Assembly (NCBI GenBank): GCA_024640255.1 | Contig: JAHEFI010000001.1 | Span: 372,001-436,000, forward strand | From: Bacteroidota bacterium | GTDB lineage: Bacteria > Bacteroidota > Bacteroidia > Chitinophagales > Chitinophagaceae | Reading direction: 5' to 3' | DNA: 64,000 nucleotides | Part shown: piece by piece, positions 25,397-34,949 of the stretch | Numbering within the stretch: the first letter of the stretch is position 1 | Layout of the letters: each line of letters starts with the position of its first letter | Translations under genes and position numbers: made by a program | Notes under the pieces: generated by a model | What the model saw: only the letters and a program-made list of their open reading frames with translations | The model's database searches: none | Told to the model about the DNA's origin: nothing

Positions 25397-27598
25397 ATGG
25401 CATTCACTAAGAAAGACATAAAAGCAGCATTACAGACTCATTTTGGTTTTACGGAGTTCAAGGGTACCCAAGAAAAGGCCATCCTCTCTTTATTGGGGGG
25501 AAGGGACACTTTTGTAATTATGCCAACCGGTGGCGGTAAGAGTTTATGCTATCAATTGCCTGCAATGATGTTGCCTGGTTGTGCAATTGTTGTGTCTCCT
25601 TTGATTGCATTAATGAAAAACCAAGTTGATTTGGTAAGAGGATATAGTGAGAAAGACGATGTTGCCCATTTTTTAAATTCAAGTTTAAACAAGGGACAAA
25701 TCAAAGAAGTGAAAGATGATTTATTAAGTGGTAAGACTAAATTATTATATGTTGCTCCTGAAACATTAACTAAGCAAGAGAACCTTGATTTCTTTAGTGA
25801 TCTTCAAATTTCTTTTTTTGCAGTGGATGAAGCACACTGTATTTCTGAGTGGGGACATGATTTCAGACCAGAGTACAGAAGATTAAAAGAAATGATGGAA
25901 GAAATTAATAGTGAAGTGCCCATCATTGCTTTAACAGCTACTGCAACGCCTAAAGTGCAAAGTGATATTGTTAAGAATTTATCTTTGAGAGATCCGGAAG
26001 TATTGATCTCTTCTTTTAATAGAGCCAATTTGTATTATGAGGTACAACCTAAAATCAAAAAAGATTTAACGGTAAAAAGTATTGTAAAATATATTACAGG
26101 ACATAAAAGTAAGAGCGGTATTATTTATACTTTAAACAGAAAAACCACTGAAGAGTTAGCGGATTTATTAAAAGCCAATAATATTAAAGCTGTAGCTTAT
26201 CATGCAGGGTTGGATCAAAAATTGAGAGCCGAAAGACAGGATCAATTTTTGAATGAAGATGTGCAGGTAATCGTTGCTACTATTGCTTTTGGTATGGGTA
26301 TTGATAAACCAGATATTCGTTTTGTTATTCATTATAATATTCCAAAATCTATTGAGAATTATTATCAAGAAACGGGTAGAGCAGGTAGAGATGGTTTAGA
26401 AGGTAACTGTATTTTATATTACGCCCACCAAGATGTTACTAAGCTGGAACACTTCTTAAGGGACAAGCCATTGAGTGAAAGAGAAGTGGGCGCACAATTA
26501 ATTAATGAAACAGTTGCATTTGCGGAAAGCGGTGTTTGTAGAAGAAAAAGTTTACTACATTATTTTGGAGAAAAATGGGAAGACAAAAATTGTGGCAAGT
26601 GCGATAACTGTTTACATCCAAAAGAACTAATAGAAGCAAAATCAGAATTAGTACAATTGCTTAAAGTGATTACTGCTTTGAACGAACAATTTGTTGCAGA
26701 CTATGTGGTTCAAATAATTACCGGAAGTTTTACTCCTCAAATTGGTTTATATAGACATGAAAAATTATCGGTATTTGGTTTAGGTAAAGAAAAAGACAGT
26801 TTGTTCTGGAATAGTTTAATTAGACAGGCTATGTTGGAAGGGGTCATTGAAAAAGATATTGAAGAATATGGTTTATTAAAATTAACCAAGAAAGGCAATC
26901 AGTTTATTAAAAAACCTACTAGCTTCAAAATTGTATTAAATACCGTATTTGAAGAAACCAACACAGAAGAAGATGATGATGGTGCGAGCGAATCTGCAGG
27001 TTCAACTGATGAGGCTTTATTTGAGATGTTAAAAGAACTAAGACAAAAAGAAGCCAAGAAAATTGGCTTACCTCCTTTTGTTATTTTCTTGGAAACCTCT
27101 TTACAAGATATGGCCACTTTGTACCCAACTAATTTAGCTGAGTTGGAGCGTTGTCAAGGGGTAAGCAAGGGTAAAGCCTTGAAATATGGTAAACCTTTTG
27201 TGAGTTTAATTGAAGCTTATGTAGAGGAAAATAATATTGAGAAACCAGATGATTTTGTAATGAAATCTGTTGCCAATAAAGCAAGCAATAAGATTTATAT
27301 TATTCAAAATGTAGACAAGAAAATTCCTTTAGAAACCATTGCAAAAAATAAAGATTTAAGATTGGATGCTTTGTTAGAGGAAATGGAAACCATTGCCGCG
27401 AGTGGAACCAAGCTTAATTTAGATTATGCAATTGATGAATGGTTAGACGAATATGATCAAGAAGATATACTTGAATATTTCAAAAACTGTGAAACTTCTT
27501 CCTTAGCCATTGCGCAAGAAGAATTATCAGAAAATAATTATACCTGGGAGCAATTAAAAATTATGCGAATTAAATTTTTAAGTGTTGTAGGAAATTAA
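25397..27598 (+). CDS. recQ: ATP-dependent DNA helicase RecQ
   Basis: RecQ unwinds DNA 3'-5' in repair of stalled forks. Helicase motifs are present: MPTGGGKSLCYQLPA (Walker A, about 43-57), DEAHCISEWGHDFRPEY (DEAH, about 145-160), and SAT-like LTATATP near 180. The zinc-binding Cys set is seen in GVCRRKS...CGKCDNC (about 378-415), followed by the RQC winged helix and an HRDC-like domain, with an extra C-terminal helix-turn-helix-like tail (about 640-733). The 733 residues are longer than E. coli RecQ because of this tail, common in this phylum. Its 3' end overlaps the convergent DUF3089 gene by 4 bases. Confidence 0.95.
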   Translation: MAFTKKDIKAALQTHFGFTEFKGTQEKAILSLLGGRDTFVIMPTGGGKSLCYQLPAMMLPGCAIVVSPLIALMKNQVDLVRGYSEKDDVAHFLNSSLNKGQIKEVKDDLLSGKTKLLYVAPETLTKQENLDFFSDLQISFFAVDEAHCISEWGHDFRPEYRRLKEMMEEINSEVPIIALTATATPKVQSDIVKNLSLRDPEVLISSFNRANLYYEVQPKIKKDLTVKSIVKYITGHKSKSGIIYTLNRKTTEELADLLKANNIKAVAYHAGLDQKLRAERQDQFLNEDVQVIVATIAFGMGIDKPDIRFVIHYNIPKSIENYYQETGRAGRDGLEGNCILYYAHQDVTKLEHFLRDKPLSEREVGAQLINETVAFAESGVCRRKSLLHYFGEKWEDKNCGKCDNCLHPKELIEAKSELVQLLKVITALNEQFVADYVVQIITGSFTPQIGLYRHEKLSVFGLGKEKDSLFWNSLIRQAMLEGVIEKDIEEYGLLKLTKKGNQFIKKPTSFKIVLNTVFEETNTEEDDDGASESAGSTDEALFEMLKELRQKEAKKIGLPPFVIFLETSLQDMATLYPTNLAELERCQGVSKGKALKYGKPFVSLIEAYVEENNIEKPDDFVMKSVANKASNKIYIIQNVDKKIPLETIAKNKDLRLDALLEEMETIAASGTKLNLDYAIDEWLDEYDQEDILEYFKNCETSSLAIAQEELSENNYTWEQLKIMRIKFLSVVGN

Positions 27599-28641
27599 TT
27601 AGTGCTATTGGATTTAAAGTAACTGTTCACTCTATCCACTGCGTTTTGTCTTACACTTAAATAGTAAAAATTATAATCTGCAATATGATAGTTGCTTGTT
27701 CTATACAAAAAGCTTCCTAAAAAATGAGGTTTCTTTGTCCATAAAATACCTTCGTGATTAATTGCGTCAGCCACATGAGGAATAATTTTATCAAAATTAT
27801 ATAAGACAGAACCTTCGTTCATTTTTCTATCAACTATCGGGTCGCTTTTGCTCCATGAAAGTGGATTAGTTACGATGGAATTAAATTTTTCTCTCACAAC
27901 AAAATCTGGGATATAACCTTCTTGATAGGTTCTCCAAGCACAAATACATCCTGTTGAAGTAGGTGTTTCGCAGGCTTTTAATTGAGCATAGTCGCCTGGA
28001 TCTATGGCCATACCTACTACATAAGCAGCAATTAATTTTTTAGCCAAAGGTTTATTGTCAAAAAATTCTTTTAATAATCTCTTTGTATGCGTACTACCCT
28101 GACTATGCGAAGCAATAATGATTGGTCTTCCATTGTTGTAATGCGCCAAATAATATTCAAAAGCAGTTTTTACATCATGGTAAGCCAATTCAAAAGCAGC
28201 CAATGCTTTTAATGTATCAGCACTATTTTTTGGGGAATAAGAATTGATATGGGCTTGACGATATCTTGGCGCATAAATTTTTCCAGCTTGATTAAAAATA
28301 CTTGCCTGATTTAAAATGCTTGTGTAGTCTGTGTATAAATTTAATTTAGCATCACTTAAAGATGCGTTCCAGCCAGTTGGCTTATTGGTATCTAAATAAC
28401 TTGTAGGATAAACAAAAAATACATCAGCCTTATCAGAAGATGATGCATCTTTTTTTAATGGCTTGGGTAAACTATCACTTGGGTCTTTTTTATCTGGATG
28501 AGCTGCCCAATATTGCATTTGGCTATAATCAGGAACTAATCCCAATTTTTCCTGCTCATATTGCGGCTGTAATTTCATATACCCATTACTGGTACATTGA
28601 CTAAAAGATACAATTAACAATAAGTAAAATAGTTTGCGCAT
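27595..28641 (-). CDS. DUF3089 lipoprotein (alpha/beta-hydrolase-like)
   Basis: The ATG at 28641 gives 348 residues with a lipoprotein-like leader (Cys16 in SFSQC). The open frame extends to a TTG at 28650 that overlaps a -7 box, so the ATG is preferred. The DUF3089 pattern includes ADVFFVYPTSYL near 75, the FELAYHDVKTAFEYYLAHY segment near 167-185 and a nucleophile-like ASHSQGST near 195. These proteins are predicted serine hydrolases of unknown substrate exported to the envelope. Confidence 0.78.
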   Translation of the reverse strand: MRKLFYLLLIVSFSQCTSNGYMKLQPQYEQEKLGLVPDYSQMQYWAAHPDKKDPSDSLPKPLKKDASSSDKADVFFVYPTSYLDTNKPTGWNASLSDAKLNLYTDYTSILNQASIFNQAGKIYAPRYRQAHINSYSPKNSADTLKALAAFELAYHDVKTAFEYYLAHYNNGRPIIIASHSQGSTHTKRLLKEFFDNKPLAKKLIAAYVVGMAIDPGDYAQLKACETPTSTGCICAWRTYQEGYIPDFVVREKFNSIVTNPLSWSKSDPIVDRKMNEGSVLYNFDKIIPHVADAINHEGILWTKKPHFLGSFLYRTSNYHIADYNFYYLSVRQNAVDRVNSYFKSNSTN

Positions 28642-28647
28642 AGGATG

Positions 28648-28655
28648 CAAAGTTA
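28648..28655 (-). promoter_or_regulatory. -7 box TAACTTTG of the DUF3089 gene
   Basis: On the minus strand TAACTTTG is followed by C and ends 6 bases before the ATG at 28641. It is identical in sequence to the box before kdsD. No matching -33 element is seen. Confidence 0.4.
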
Positions 28656-28693
28656 TTACTATTAATGATTTATTTTTAGGATAGATTTATATT

Positions 28694-29959
28694 TTGAAAT
28701 ATTTAAGACATATATCATTTTTAAAAGCTGTGTTAATGCATAGCATCACTGCCTTTGGAGGGCCTCAGGTGGCTGTAGCACTTATGCAATATAGGTTTGT
28801 TGAAAAACGAAGAGACCTTACCCAAGAAGAATTACTTGAATACAATGCTTTTTGCCAATTATTACCTGGCGCTTCTTCTACACAAACTATTGTATTAGTG
28901 GGATTTAAGAGAGGTGGGGTGGTATTGGCCTTATTAACCTTGCTTGTTTGGATGTTGCCTGCAGTTATAATAATGACCGGCTTAGCTTTATTAGTCAGTT
29001 ATTTTTCTTGGTCCGGAGGAATAAAGTCCTTGTCTTTATTGCAGCCCATGTCTATCGGTTTTATTATAAGTGCAGCTATTTTATTATTTCAAAAATCAGT
29101 GAATAATATAATTACCAGATGGATATTTGTACTAAGTGTCCTAATTACTTTTTTTGGCTTTAATACACCATGGACCATTCCTCTTATTATTATTCTTTCA
29201 GGCTTGGTAACTAATTTTAGCGATAAAAGAATTCCTTCCGATGGAACAGCTCCTAAGTCTATTCAATGGAGAGCATTGATTATTTTTATTGGATTATTTA
29301 TTGCTGCAGGTTTTCTCTCTGAGCGTGCCACTAAACAAAACTGGGAATCCAAAAAATTATTCAATTTGTTTGAAACCAATTATCGTTTTGGAAGCATGGT
29401 GTTTGGCGGTGGAGATGTGTTGATGCCCATCATGTATGAACAATATGTAACGCGTCCGGTTTCAAAACATATTCAAGAAACTAAAAGAGACGTCATTAAA
29501 ATTGATAGAACCAATTTTTTAACAGGAACTGGTTTAGTTAGAGCAGTGCCTGGTCCTATATTTTCTATTGCCAGTTATATGGGGGCAACTGCATTAAAAG
29601 ACAAGCCAGTGGATATTCAAATTTATGGAGCCATTGTTGCGAGTGTGGGCATATTTTTACCTAGCTTTTTAATTGTATTATTTTTCTTTCCTATTTGGCA
29701 GCATCTAAAGAAGTTTGCTATTTTTTATAGGTCTTTGGAAGGTGTATATGCAGCAATAGTAGGTATTATGATTGGGGCGTCTTTGTTTCTAATAAAGGAT
29801 ATTTCTGTTGCCATGCAATCTGCTAATTTGTTTTCTATAATAATGTATTTAGTGGTTTTTGTTTCCAGTACTTACTTACTATACAAACAAAAATTAGGTC
29901 CTCAATGGATTGCTTTTACTTGTATTGTTATGGGCTTGTTAATGTCCCACTGGTTTTAA
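28694..29959 (+). CDS. chrA: Chromate transporter family protein (ChrA, long form)
   Basis: The protein has 421 residues and about 10-12 membrane segments in two homologous CHR halves. Half one has ITAFGGPQVAVALM (about 17-30) and LPGASSTQT (about 57-65); half two has FGSMVFGGGDVLMPIM (about 231-246) and RAVPGPIFSIASYMG (about 284-298). ChrA proteins export chromate, but many homologues have unproven substrates. The start is TTG: an in-frame stop lies 9 bases upstream and the first ATG would remove part of the first helix. Confidence 0.8.
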   Translation: MKYLRHISFLKAVLMHSITAFGGPQVAVALMQYRFVEKRRDLTQEELLEYNAFCQLLPGASSTQTIVLVGFKRGGVVLALLTLLVWMLPAVIIMTGLALLVSYFSWSGGIKSLSLLQPMSIGFIISAAILLFQKSVNNIITRWIFVLSVLITFFGFNTPWTIPLIIILSGLVTNFSDKRIPSDGTAPKSIQWRALIIFIGLFIAAGFLSERATKQNWESKKLFNLFETNYRFGSMVFGGGDVLMPIMYEQYVTRPVSKHIQETKRDVIKIDRTNFLTGTGLVRAVPGPIFSIASYMGATALKDKPVDIQIYGAIVASVGIFLPSFLIVLFFFPIWQHLKKFAIFYRSLEGVYAAIVGIMIGASLFLIKDISVAMQSANLFSIIMYLVVFVSSTYLLYKQKLGPQWIAFTCIVMGLLMSHWF

Positions 29960-29986
29960 GAACAATTTCATAATATTGCATCACAC

Positions 29987-30724
29987 ATGATGCAGCGCTT
30001 TATTTTTTTTATTCTTCTTTTTTTGTTGCTCCATTCAACTGTACAAGCGCAATCTGTATTGGTAAGCGGAACCGTATATGATATATCTGGAAGAAGACCA
30101 GTGGAGGCAGTGATTGTTCATACGAATAATAATATGTCCACTACAGATTCTTTAGGTAGATATATTATTAATGTTAAAGCAAAAGACTCTATTTGGTTTT
30201 CATTATTTGGAAAGAACACGCAGAAGTATACTTTAGACACCATCGAAGACAAACGTAATTTCAATATTATGATCCATGTGAATGGAATTGATTTACCAGA
30301 AGTAAGGGTTAGGAATAATAATTACAGATTGGACTCCATGCAAAACAGGTATGATTATGCAAAATATTTTAATTACCAGCCGCCTGGTTTAAAATTGGCT
30401 AATAATTCCACTTTAATCAATCCAAGTGGAGGTTTGTCAATTGGCTTCGATTTAGTGGAAATGATCAATATGTTTAGGTTCAAAAGAAACCGAAACCTGG
30501 GCTTTTTGCAAAAAAGGCTTATTTCTCAAGAGCAAGAGAAATACATCAACTATCGTTTTACCAAGCGATTTGTTCAAAAAATCACTCATTTAGAAGGAGA
30601 TAACTTGGTGCAGTTTATGGATTATTGCAAGCCATCTTATGAGGTTTTGGGTTTATTAAACGACCTAGAATTGGGTTATTATATCCAACAGAAGTATTTG
30701 GCCTTCAAAACCAGTCACCCATAG
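29987..30724 (+). CDS. Secreted protein with a carboxypeptidase-regulatory-like domain
   Basis: The protein has 245 residues. A signal peptide (about 1-22, ending VQAQ) precedes a CarboxypepD_reg-like beta sandwich (about 25-105; SGTVYDISGRRPVEAVIV and TTDSLGRYIINV are typical). No plug or barrel follows; the rest (about 110-245) is polar and partly helical. In this phylum the domain usually heads TonB receptors, so a stand-alone copy is a small curiosity. It follows chrA by 27 bases. Function unknown. Confidence 0.7.
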   Translation: MMQRFIFFILLFLLLHSTVQAQSVLVSGTVYDISGRRPVEAVIVHTNNNMSTTDSLGRYIINVKAKDSIWFSLFGKNTQKYTLDTIEDKRNFNIMIHVNGIDLPEVRVRNNNYRLDSMQNRYDYAKYFNYQPPGLKLANNSTLINPSGGLSIGFDLVEMINMFRFKRNRNLGFLQKRLISQEQEKYINYRFTKRFVQKITHLEGDNLVQFMDYCKPSYEVLGLLNDLELGYYIQQKYLAFKTSHP

Positions 30725-30794
30725 CCTCCATTCATCTATTTTATTTCTCCAAAAGGGCAGGTTTTTATATCTTTATTGACTAAAATTCAGTCAT

Positions 30795-31844
30795 TTGAGA
30801 AAGATACAGTTAATCTTAGCGGCAGCTGTTTTATTGCTTGCTAGTTGTAAAGAAAAGGCAAAGCCTACAGACAAGTTTAATCCTAATATGCCCGTTTCGG
30901 TGGATATCACTGTTGCAGAACTACAAAAAGTGGATAAGCAAATAGAAGTGAATGGAACCGTTTTGGCAAATGATTTTGTGGAATTACATCCTGAAGCCAA
31001 TGGAAGAGTTACATTTTTACAAATTCCAGAAGGCAAAATGGTGACTGCTGGAACTGTTTTAGCTAAATTAAATGATGCTGATTTACAGGCTCAATTAGAA
31101 AAATTAAAAGTACTATTAGAATTAGCCAATATCAACGAACAAAGAAATAAGCAATTATTAAGTGCAAGAGGCATTAATCAAAGTGATTATGATTTGTCTT
31201 TGCAACAAGTTAAAAGTTTGAAAGCAGATATGGCGTATACGCAATCATTGATTGACAAAACAGTGATTAAGGCACCCTTCAATGGTCAAATGGGTTTAAG
31301 ACAAATTAGCGTTGGGGCTTATATCAATACTGCGACAACTGTTGCAACTATTCAAAAGGTAGATCAATTAAAAATGGATTTTACTTTACCAGAAATTTAT
31401 GGTGATTATGTTAAAGTAGGTAAGACTATTAAAATGACTACTATTGGAAATGAGCAAAAGCCAATTGTTGCTACTATTACAGCCATTGAGCCTCAAATTA
31501 TTGCCACTACTAGAAATATTAAAGTGAGAGCTAGCTTTAAAGGAAAAGTTTTACCGGGAGCATACGCAAAAGTATTCTTAGGGGAGAATTCTACTAAGCC
31601 AACGATCATGGTTCCATCTAATATTATTATACCAGATTCAAAAGCTAAACAAATTGTTGTTGTTAGAAATGGCGAAGCAAAATTTGTAAGTGTTGAAACT
31701 GGTTACAGAACTGTGACTGCAGTTGAAATCACAAAAGGCTTACAAGCAGGCGACAGTGTAATTGTTGCGGGTATGCTTTTTGTTAAAGATGGTGCCAAAT
31801 TGAAAATTGGCAAAACACTTCCTAATCTCGATATTACCAAATAG
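30795..31844 (+). CDS. RND efflux periplasmic adaptor lipoprotein (AcrA/MexA type)
   Basis: The protein has 349 residues. A lipoprotein leader ends LLASC (Cys18). A biotinyl-lipoyl-like segment (EANGRVTFLQIPEGKMVTAGTVLAKLND, about 56-85) flanks a short alpha-hairpin (about 90-145), with the second lipoyl half IKAPFNGQMGLRQISVGAYIN near 155-178, then beta-barrel and membrane-proximal domains. It links the RND pump to an outer-membrane channel. The start is TTG, chosen because it gives the lipoprotein leader and no ATG is in range. The pump gene follows by 24 bases. Confidence 0.9.
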   Translation: MRKIQLILAAAVLLLASCKEKAKPTDKFNPNMPVSVDITVAELQKVDKQIEVNGTVLANDFVELHPEANGRVTFLQIPEGKMVTAGTVLAKLNDADLQAQLEKLKVLLELANINEQRNKQLLSARGINQSDYDLSLQQVKSLKADMAYTQSLIDKTVIKAPFNGQMGLRQISVGAYINTATTVATIQKVDQLKMDFTLPEIYGDYVKVGKTIKMTTIGNEQKPIVATITAIEPQIIATTRNIKVRASFKGKVLPGAYAKVFLGENSTKPTIMVPSNIIIPDSKAKQIVVVRNGEAKFVSVETGYRTVTAVEITKGLQAGDSVIVAGMLFVKDGAKLKIGKTLPNLDITK

Positions 31845-31868
31845 GGTTTTAAAAACTTATTTATTTAG

Positions 31869-34800
31869 ATGAATATATCTGAACTTTCATTGAAGCGACC
31901 GGTACTAGCTACCGTGATGAATATTGCCATTATCATTTTTGGTTTGGTAGGTTTTTCTTTTTTAGCATTAAGAGAATATCCAGCAATTGATCCTCCTATT
32001 ATTAACGTACAAACTACTTATACAGGAGCGAATGCAGAAGTTATCCAAAGCCAGATTACTGAACCATTAGAAAAAGCGATTAATGGTATACCGGGTATTA
32101 GAACTATTAACTCTTCAAGTTCTGTTGGTAATTCAAATATTACTGTTGAGTTTAACTTAGGAGTGAACTTAGAAACTGCGGCGAACGATGTTAGAGATAA
32201 AGTGTCTCAAGCACAAAGATCTTTGCCTCAAGATATTTCTAGCCCACCAGTTGTTTCTAAAGCAGATGGGGGTGATTTTATTTTGATGTTAACCATCAGA
32301 AGTAAGACAAAGGGTTTGTTAGAATTAACAGAGTATGCTGAGAATGTTTTGTTACAAAGATTCCAAACCATTGATGAAGTAAGTAATGTAGGTGTTAGAG
32401 GTAAGCGACAAGCAATGCGTATCTTTCCTAATACAGATTTATTGAGTGCTTACGGAATTGCCTTCAATGATATTCAAACTGCACTGAATAAAGAAAACGT
32501 AGAATTGCCTGCAGGTTCTATTTATGGCAATAAGTCAGAATTTATTATTAGAGCATTAGGAAGATTAACCACAGAATCAGATTTTAGAAATGTTATTTTA
32601 AAAGAAGACGCAACTGGTATTGTTCGTTTGGGTGATGTTGCAAAAGTAGAATTAGGTCCAGAACAAGAAGATCAAGGAACTTATTTTAATGGGGTTCCGG
32701 TGGTTATGTTAACGGTATCGCCACAACCAGGCGCTAACCAAATTAAAATTGCTGATGAGTTTTATAAAAGATTAGAAGAAGTTAAAAAGCAAAACAAATC
32801 TGATATTGAATTTGCTATTCCTATTGACAATACTTTAAATATTCGTAGAGCATTATCAGAAGTAAAAGAAACAATTGTGATTTCTTTTGCCTTAGTGGTA
32901 TTGGTTATTTTCTTCTTCTTTAGAAACTGGTTAATTGCAATTCGTCCATTAATTGATATTCCTATTTCTTTGATTGCCACATTCTTTATTATGTATTTGG
33001 CAGGCTTCTCTATTAATGTATTAACCTTATTAGCGATTGTATTGGCCACGGGATTAGTAGTGGATGATGGAATTGTGGTGACCGAAAATATATTTAGAAA
33101 ACTAGAAGAAGGATTGTCTTTAAAAGATGCAGCTAGAGAAGGCAGTAAAGAAATTTTCTTTGCAGTCATTTCTACTTCAATCACATTGGCTGTGGTATTT
33201 ATGCCAGTTATCTTCTTGCAAGGTTTTGTGGGTTCTTTATTCAAAGAGTTTGGAGTAGTTGTAGCGGGTGCTGTATTGGTATCTGCTTTTGTATCTTTAA
33301 CTATCACGCCAGTATTGAATGTATACCTAAATAGAAAAGATGGGAAGCAAGGCGCTTTCTATGAGCGCACTGAGCCTTTCTTTAAAGGAATAGAAAATGG
33401 CTATAAAAATTTATTACAAAAATTCTTACAAGTTAGATGGTTAGCTTGGGTAATTGTTGCAGCATGTTTTGCCTTAATTATATTAATTGGAAAAACAATT
33501 CAAAGTGAATTGGCTCCATTAGAAGATAAAGGCTCTGTAAGAATTACCTTATCTGGTGCGGAAGGGATGAGTTATGATGATATGAGATCAGATTTATTGA
33601 AGGCAGTAAGAATTATGCAGGATTCTTTTCCTGAACAAGCTTTTACTTGGGGTAGCGTTCCTGGTTATGGAGGTAGTAGTGGTAATAGTTCTGCCTCTGG
33701 AAGATTGGGTTTGGTGAGAAAAGACGAAAGAACAAGAACTCAATCAGAGATAGCTGCAGATTTAAATAAAAAAATGAAGCGTTTTAAAAACGTAAGAATT
33801 TTTGCTATTGAAGAACAAACTATTTCTGTGGGTATGATGTCTAGAGGTTCTTTACCTGTACAATTCATCATCCAAAATTTAGACTTCCAAAAAATTAGAA
33901 ATGTGATACCTGAATTTTTGGATGCGGCAAGAAAAGACAAGACTTTCCAAAACGTGGATGTGAATTTAAAGTTCAACAAACCTGAATACGATTTATCCAT
34001 AGATAGAATGCGTGTAAGAGATTTGGGCTTAAATACAGCAGATGTAGCGCAGGCTTTACAAGCTGCATTTAGTGGTGCGCGTTCTGCTTATTTTATTATG
34101 AATGATCGTCAATACCAAGTAATTACTCAGGTGCCTAGAGTAGATAGAAATACACCTACTGATATTGATAAAATTTATGTAAGAAATAACAGAGGTGAGC
34201 AAATACCTATTTCTAGCGTATTAACTGTTGAAGAGAATAGTAATCCTCCGAATTTATATCACTACAATCGTTTTAATTCAGCGACTATTTCTGCATCATT
34301 GGCAGAAGGTAAAACTATTGGAGATGGTGTAAATGCAATGGAAAGAATTGCTAAGGAAAAATTAGACGAGAGTTTCCAAACAGCTTTAAGCGGTCCGTCT
34401 AGAGACTTTAAAGAAAGTTCTTCTAATACTTCTCAAGCTTTAATATTGGCACTTATATTAATCTATTTAGTGTTGGCTGCTCAATTTGAAAGCTTCACAG
34501 ATCCATTCATTATTATGATTACTGTACCATTAGCATTAGCTGGTGCATTATTATGTTTATGGACTTTTGATCAAACATTAAATATCTTCTCTCAAATTGG
34601 AATTATCATGTTGATTGGTTTGGTTACCAAGAATGGTATCTTAATTGTAGAGTTTGCAAATAAGAAAAGAGAAACAGGCTTAGCTATTAGAGAAGCGGTA
34701 TTAGAAGCAGCTACTCAAAGATTAAGACCTATTTTAATGACAAGTTTAGCAACTGCATTAGGCGCATTGCCAATTGCTATTAGTTTAGGCGCTGCTGCAA

Positions 34801-34925
34801 CCAGTAGAAAACCTTTGGGAACAGTGATTGTGGGTGGTTTGATGTTTTCATTAATACTTACCTTATTTGTAATTCCATCGGTGTATACTTATTTATCTAG
34901 TAAGCATAAGAAACAAGTAGATTAA
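31869..34925 (+). CDS. RND-family efflux pump (HAE1/AcrB type)
   Basis: The protein has 1018 residues. It has the 12-helix RND layout: N-terminal helix (SLKRPVLATVMNIAIIIFGLVGF), a first large periplasmic loop, helices 2-6 (about 330-480), a second large loop and helices 7-12 (about 855-1010). The proton-relay helix 4 has GLVVDDGIVVTENI (about 393-406). Substrates of this type are usually hydrophobic drugs or bile-like compounds. No TolC-type outer-membrane gene is beside it, so a channel encoded elsewhere must be shared. Confidence 0.93.
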   Translation: MNISELSLKRPVLATVMNIAIIIFGLVGFSFLALREYPAIDPPIINVQTTYTGANAEVIQSQITEPLEKAINGIPGIRTINSSSSVGNSNITVEFNLGVNLETAANDVRDKVSQAQRSLPQDISSPPVVSKADGGDFILMLTIRSKTKGLLELTEYAENVLLQRFQTIDEVSNVGVRGKRQAMRIFPNTDLLSAYGIAFNDIQTALNKENVELPAGSIYGNKSEFIIRALGRLTTESDFRNVILKEDATGIVRLGDVAKVELGPEQEDQGTYFNGVPVVMLTVSPQPGANQIKIADEFYKRLEEVKKQNKSDIEFAIPIDNTLNIRRALSEVKETIVISFALVVLVIFFFFRNWLIAIRPLIDIPISLIATFFIMYLAGFSINVLTLLAIVLATGLVVDDGIVVTENIFRKLEEGLSLKDAAREGSKEIFFAVISTSITLAVVFMPVIFLQGFVGSLFKEFGVVVAGAVLVSAFVSLTITPVLNVYLNRKDGKQGAFYERTEPFFKGIENGYKNLLQKFLQVRWLAWVIVAACFALIILIGKTIQSELAPLEDKGSVRITLSGAEGMSYDDMRSDLLKAVRIMQDSFPEQAFTWGSVPGYGGSSGNSSASGRLGLVRKDERTRTQSEIAADLNKKMKRFKNVRIFAIEEQTISVGMMSRGSLPVQFIIQNLDFQKIRNVIPEFLDAARKDKTFQNVDVNLKFNKPEYDLSIDRMRVRDLGLNTADVAQALQAAFSGARSAYFIMNDRQYQVITQVPRVDRNTPTDIDKIYVRNNRGEQIPISSVLTVEENSNPPNLYHYNRFNSATISASLAEGKTIGDGVNAMERIAKEKLDESFQTALSGPSRDFKESSSNTSQALILALILIYLVLAAQFESFTDPFIIMITVPLALAGALLCLWTFDQTLNIFSQIGIIMLIGLVTKNGILIVEFANKKRETGLAIREAVLEAATQRLRPILMTSLATALGALPIAISLGAAATSRKPLGTVIVGGLMFSLILTLFVIPSVYTYLSSKHKKQVD

Positions 34926-34949
34926 TTCTGTTTAATATAAATACAAGCC

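Noticed and set aside
32762-33307. 181-codon open frame on the minus strand inside the RND pump gene
   Set aside because: It is antisense to a highly conserved pump, has a low-complexity translation, and has no promoter or start context.
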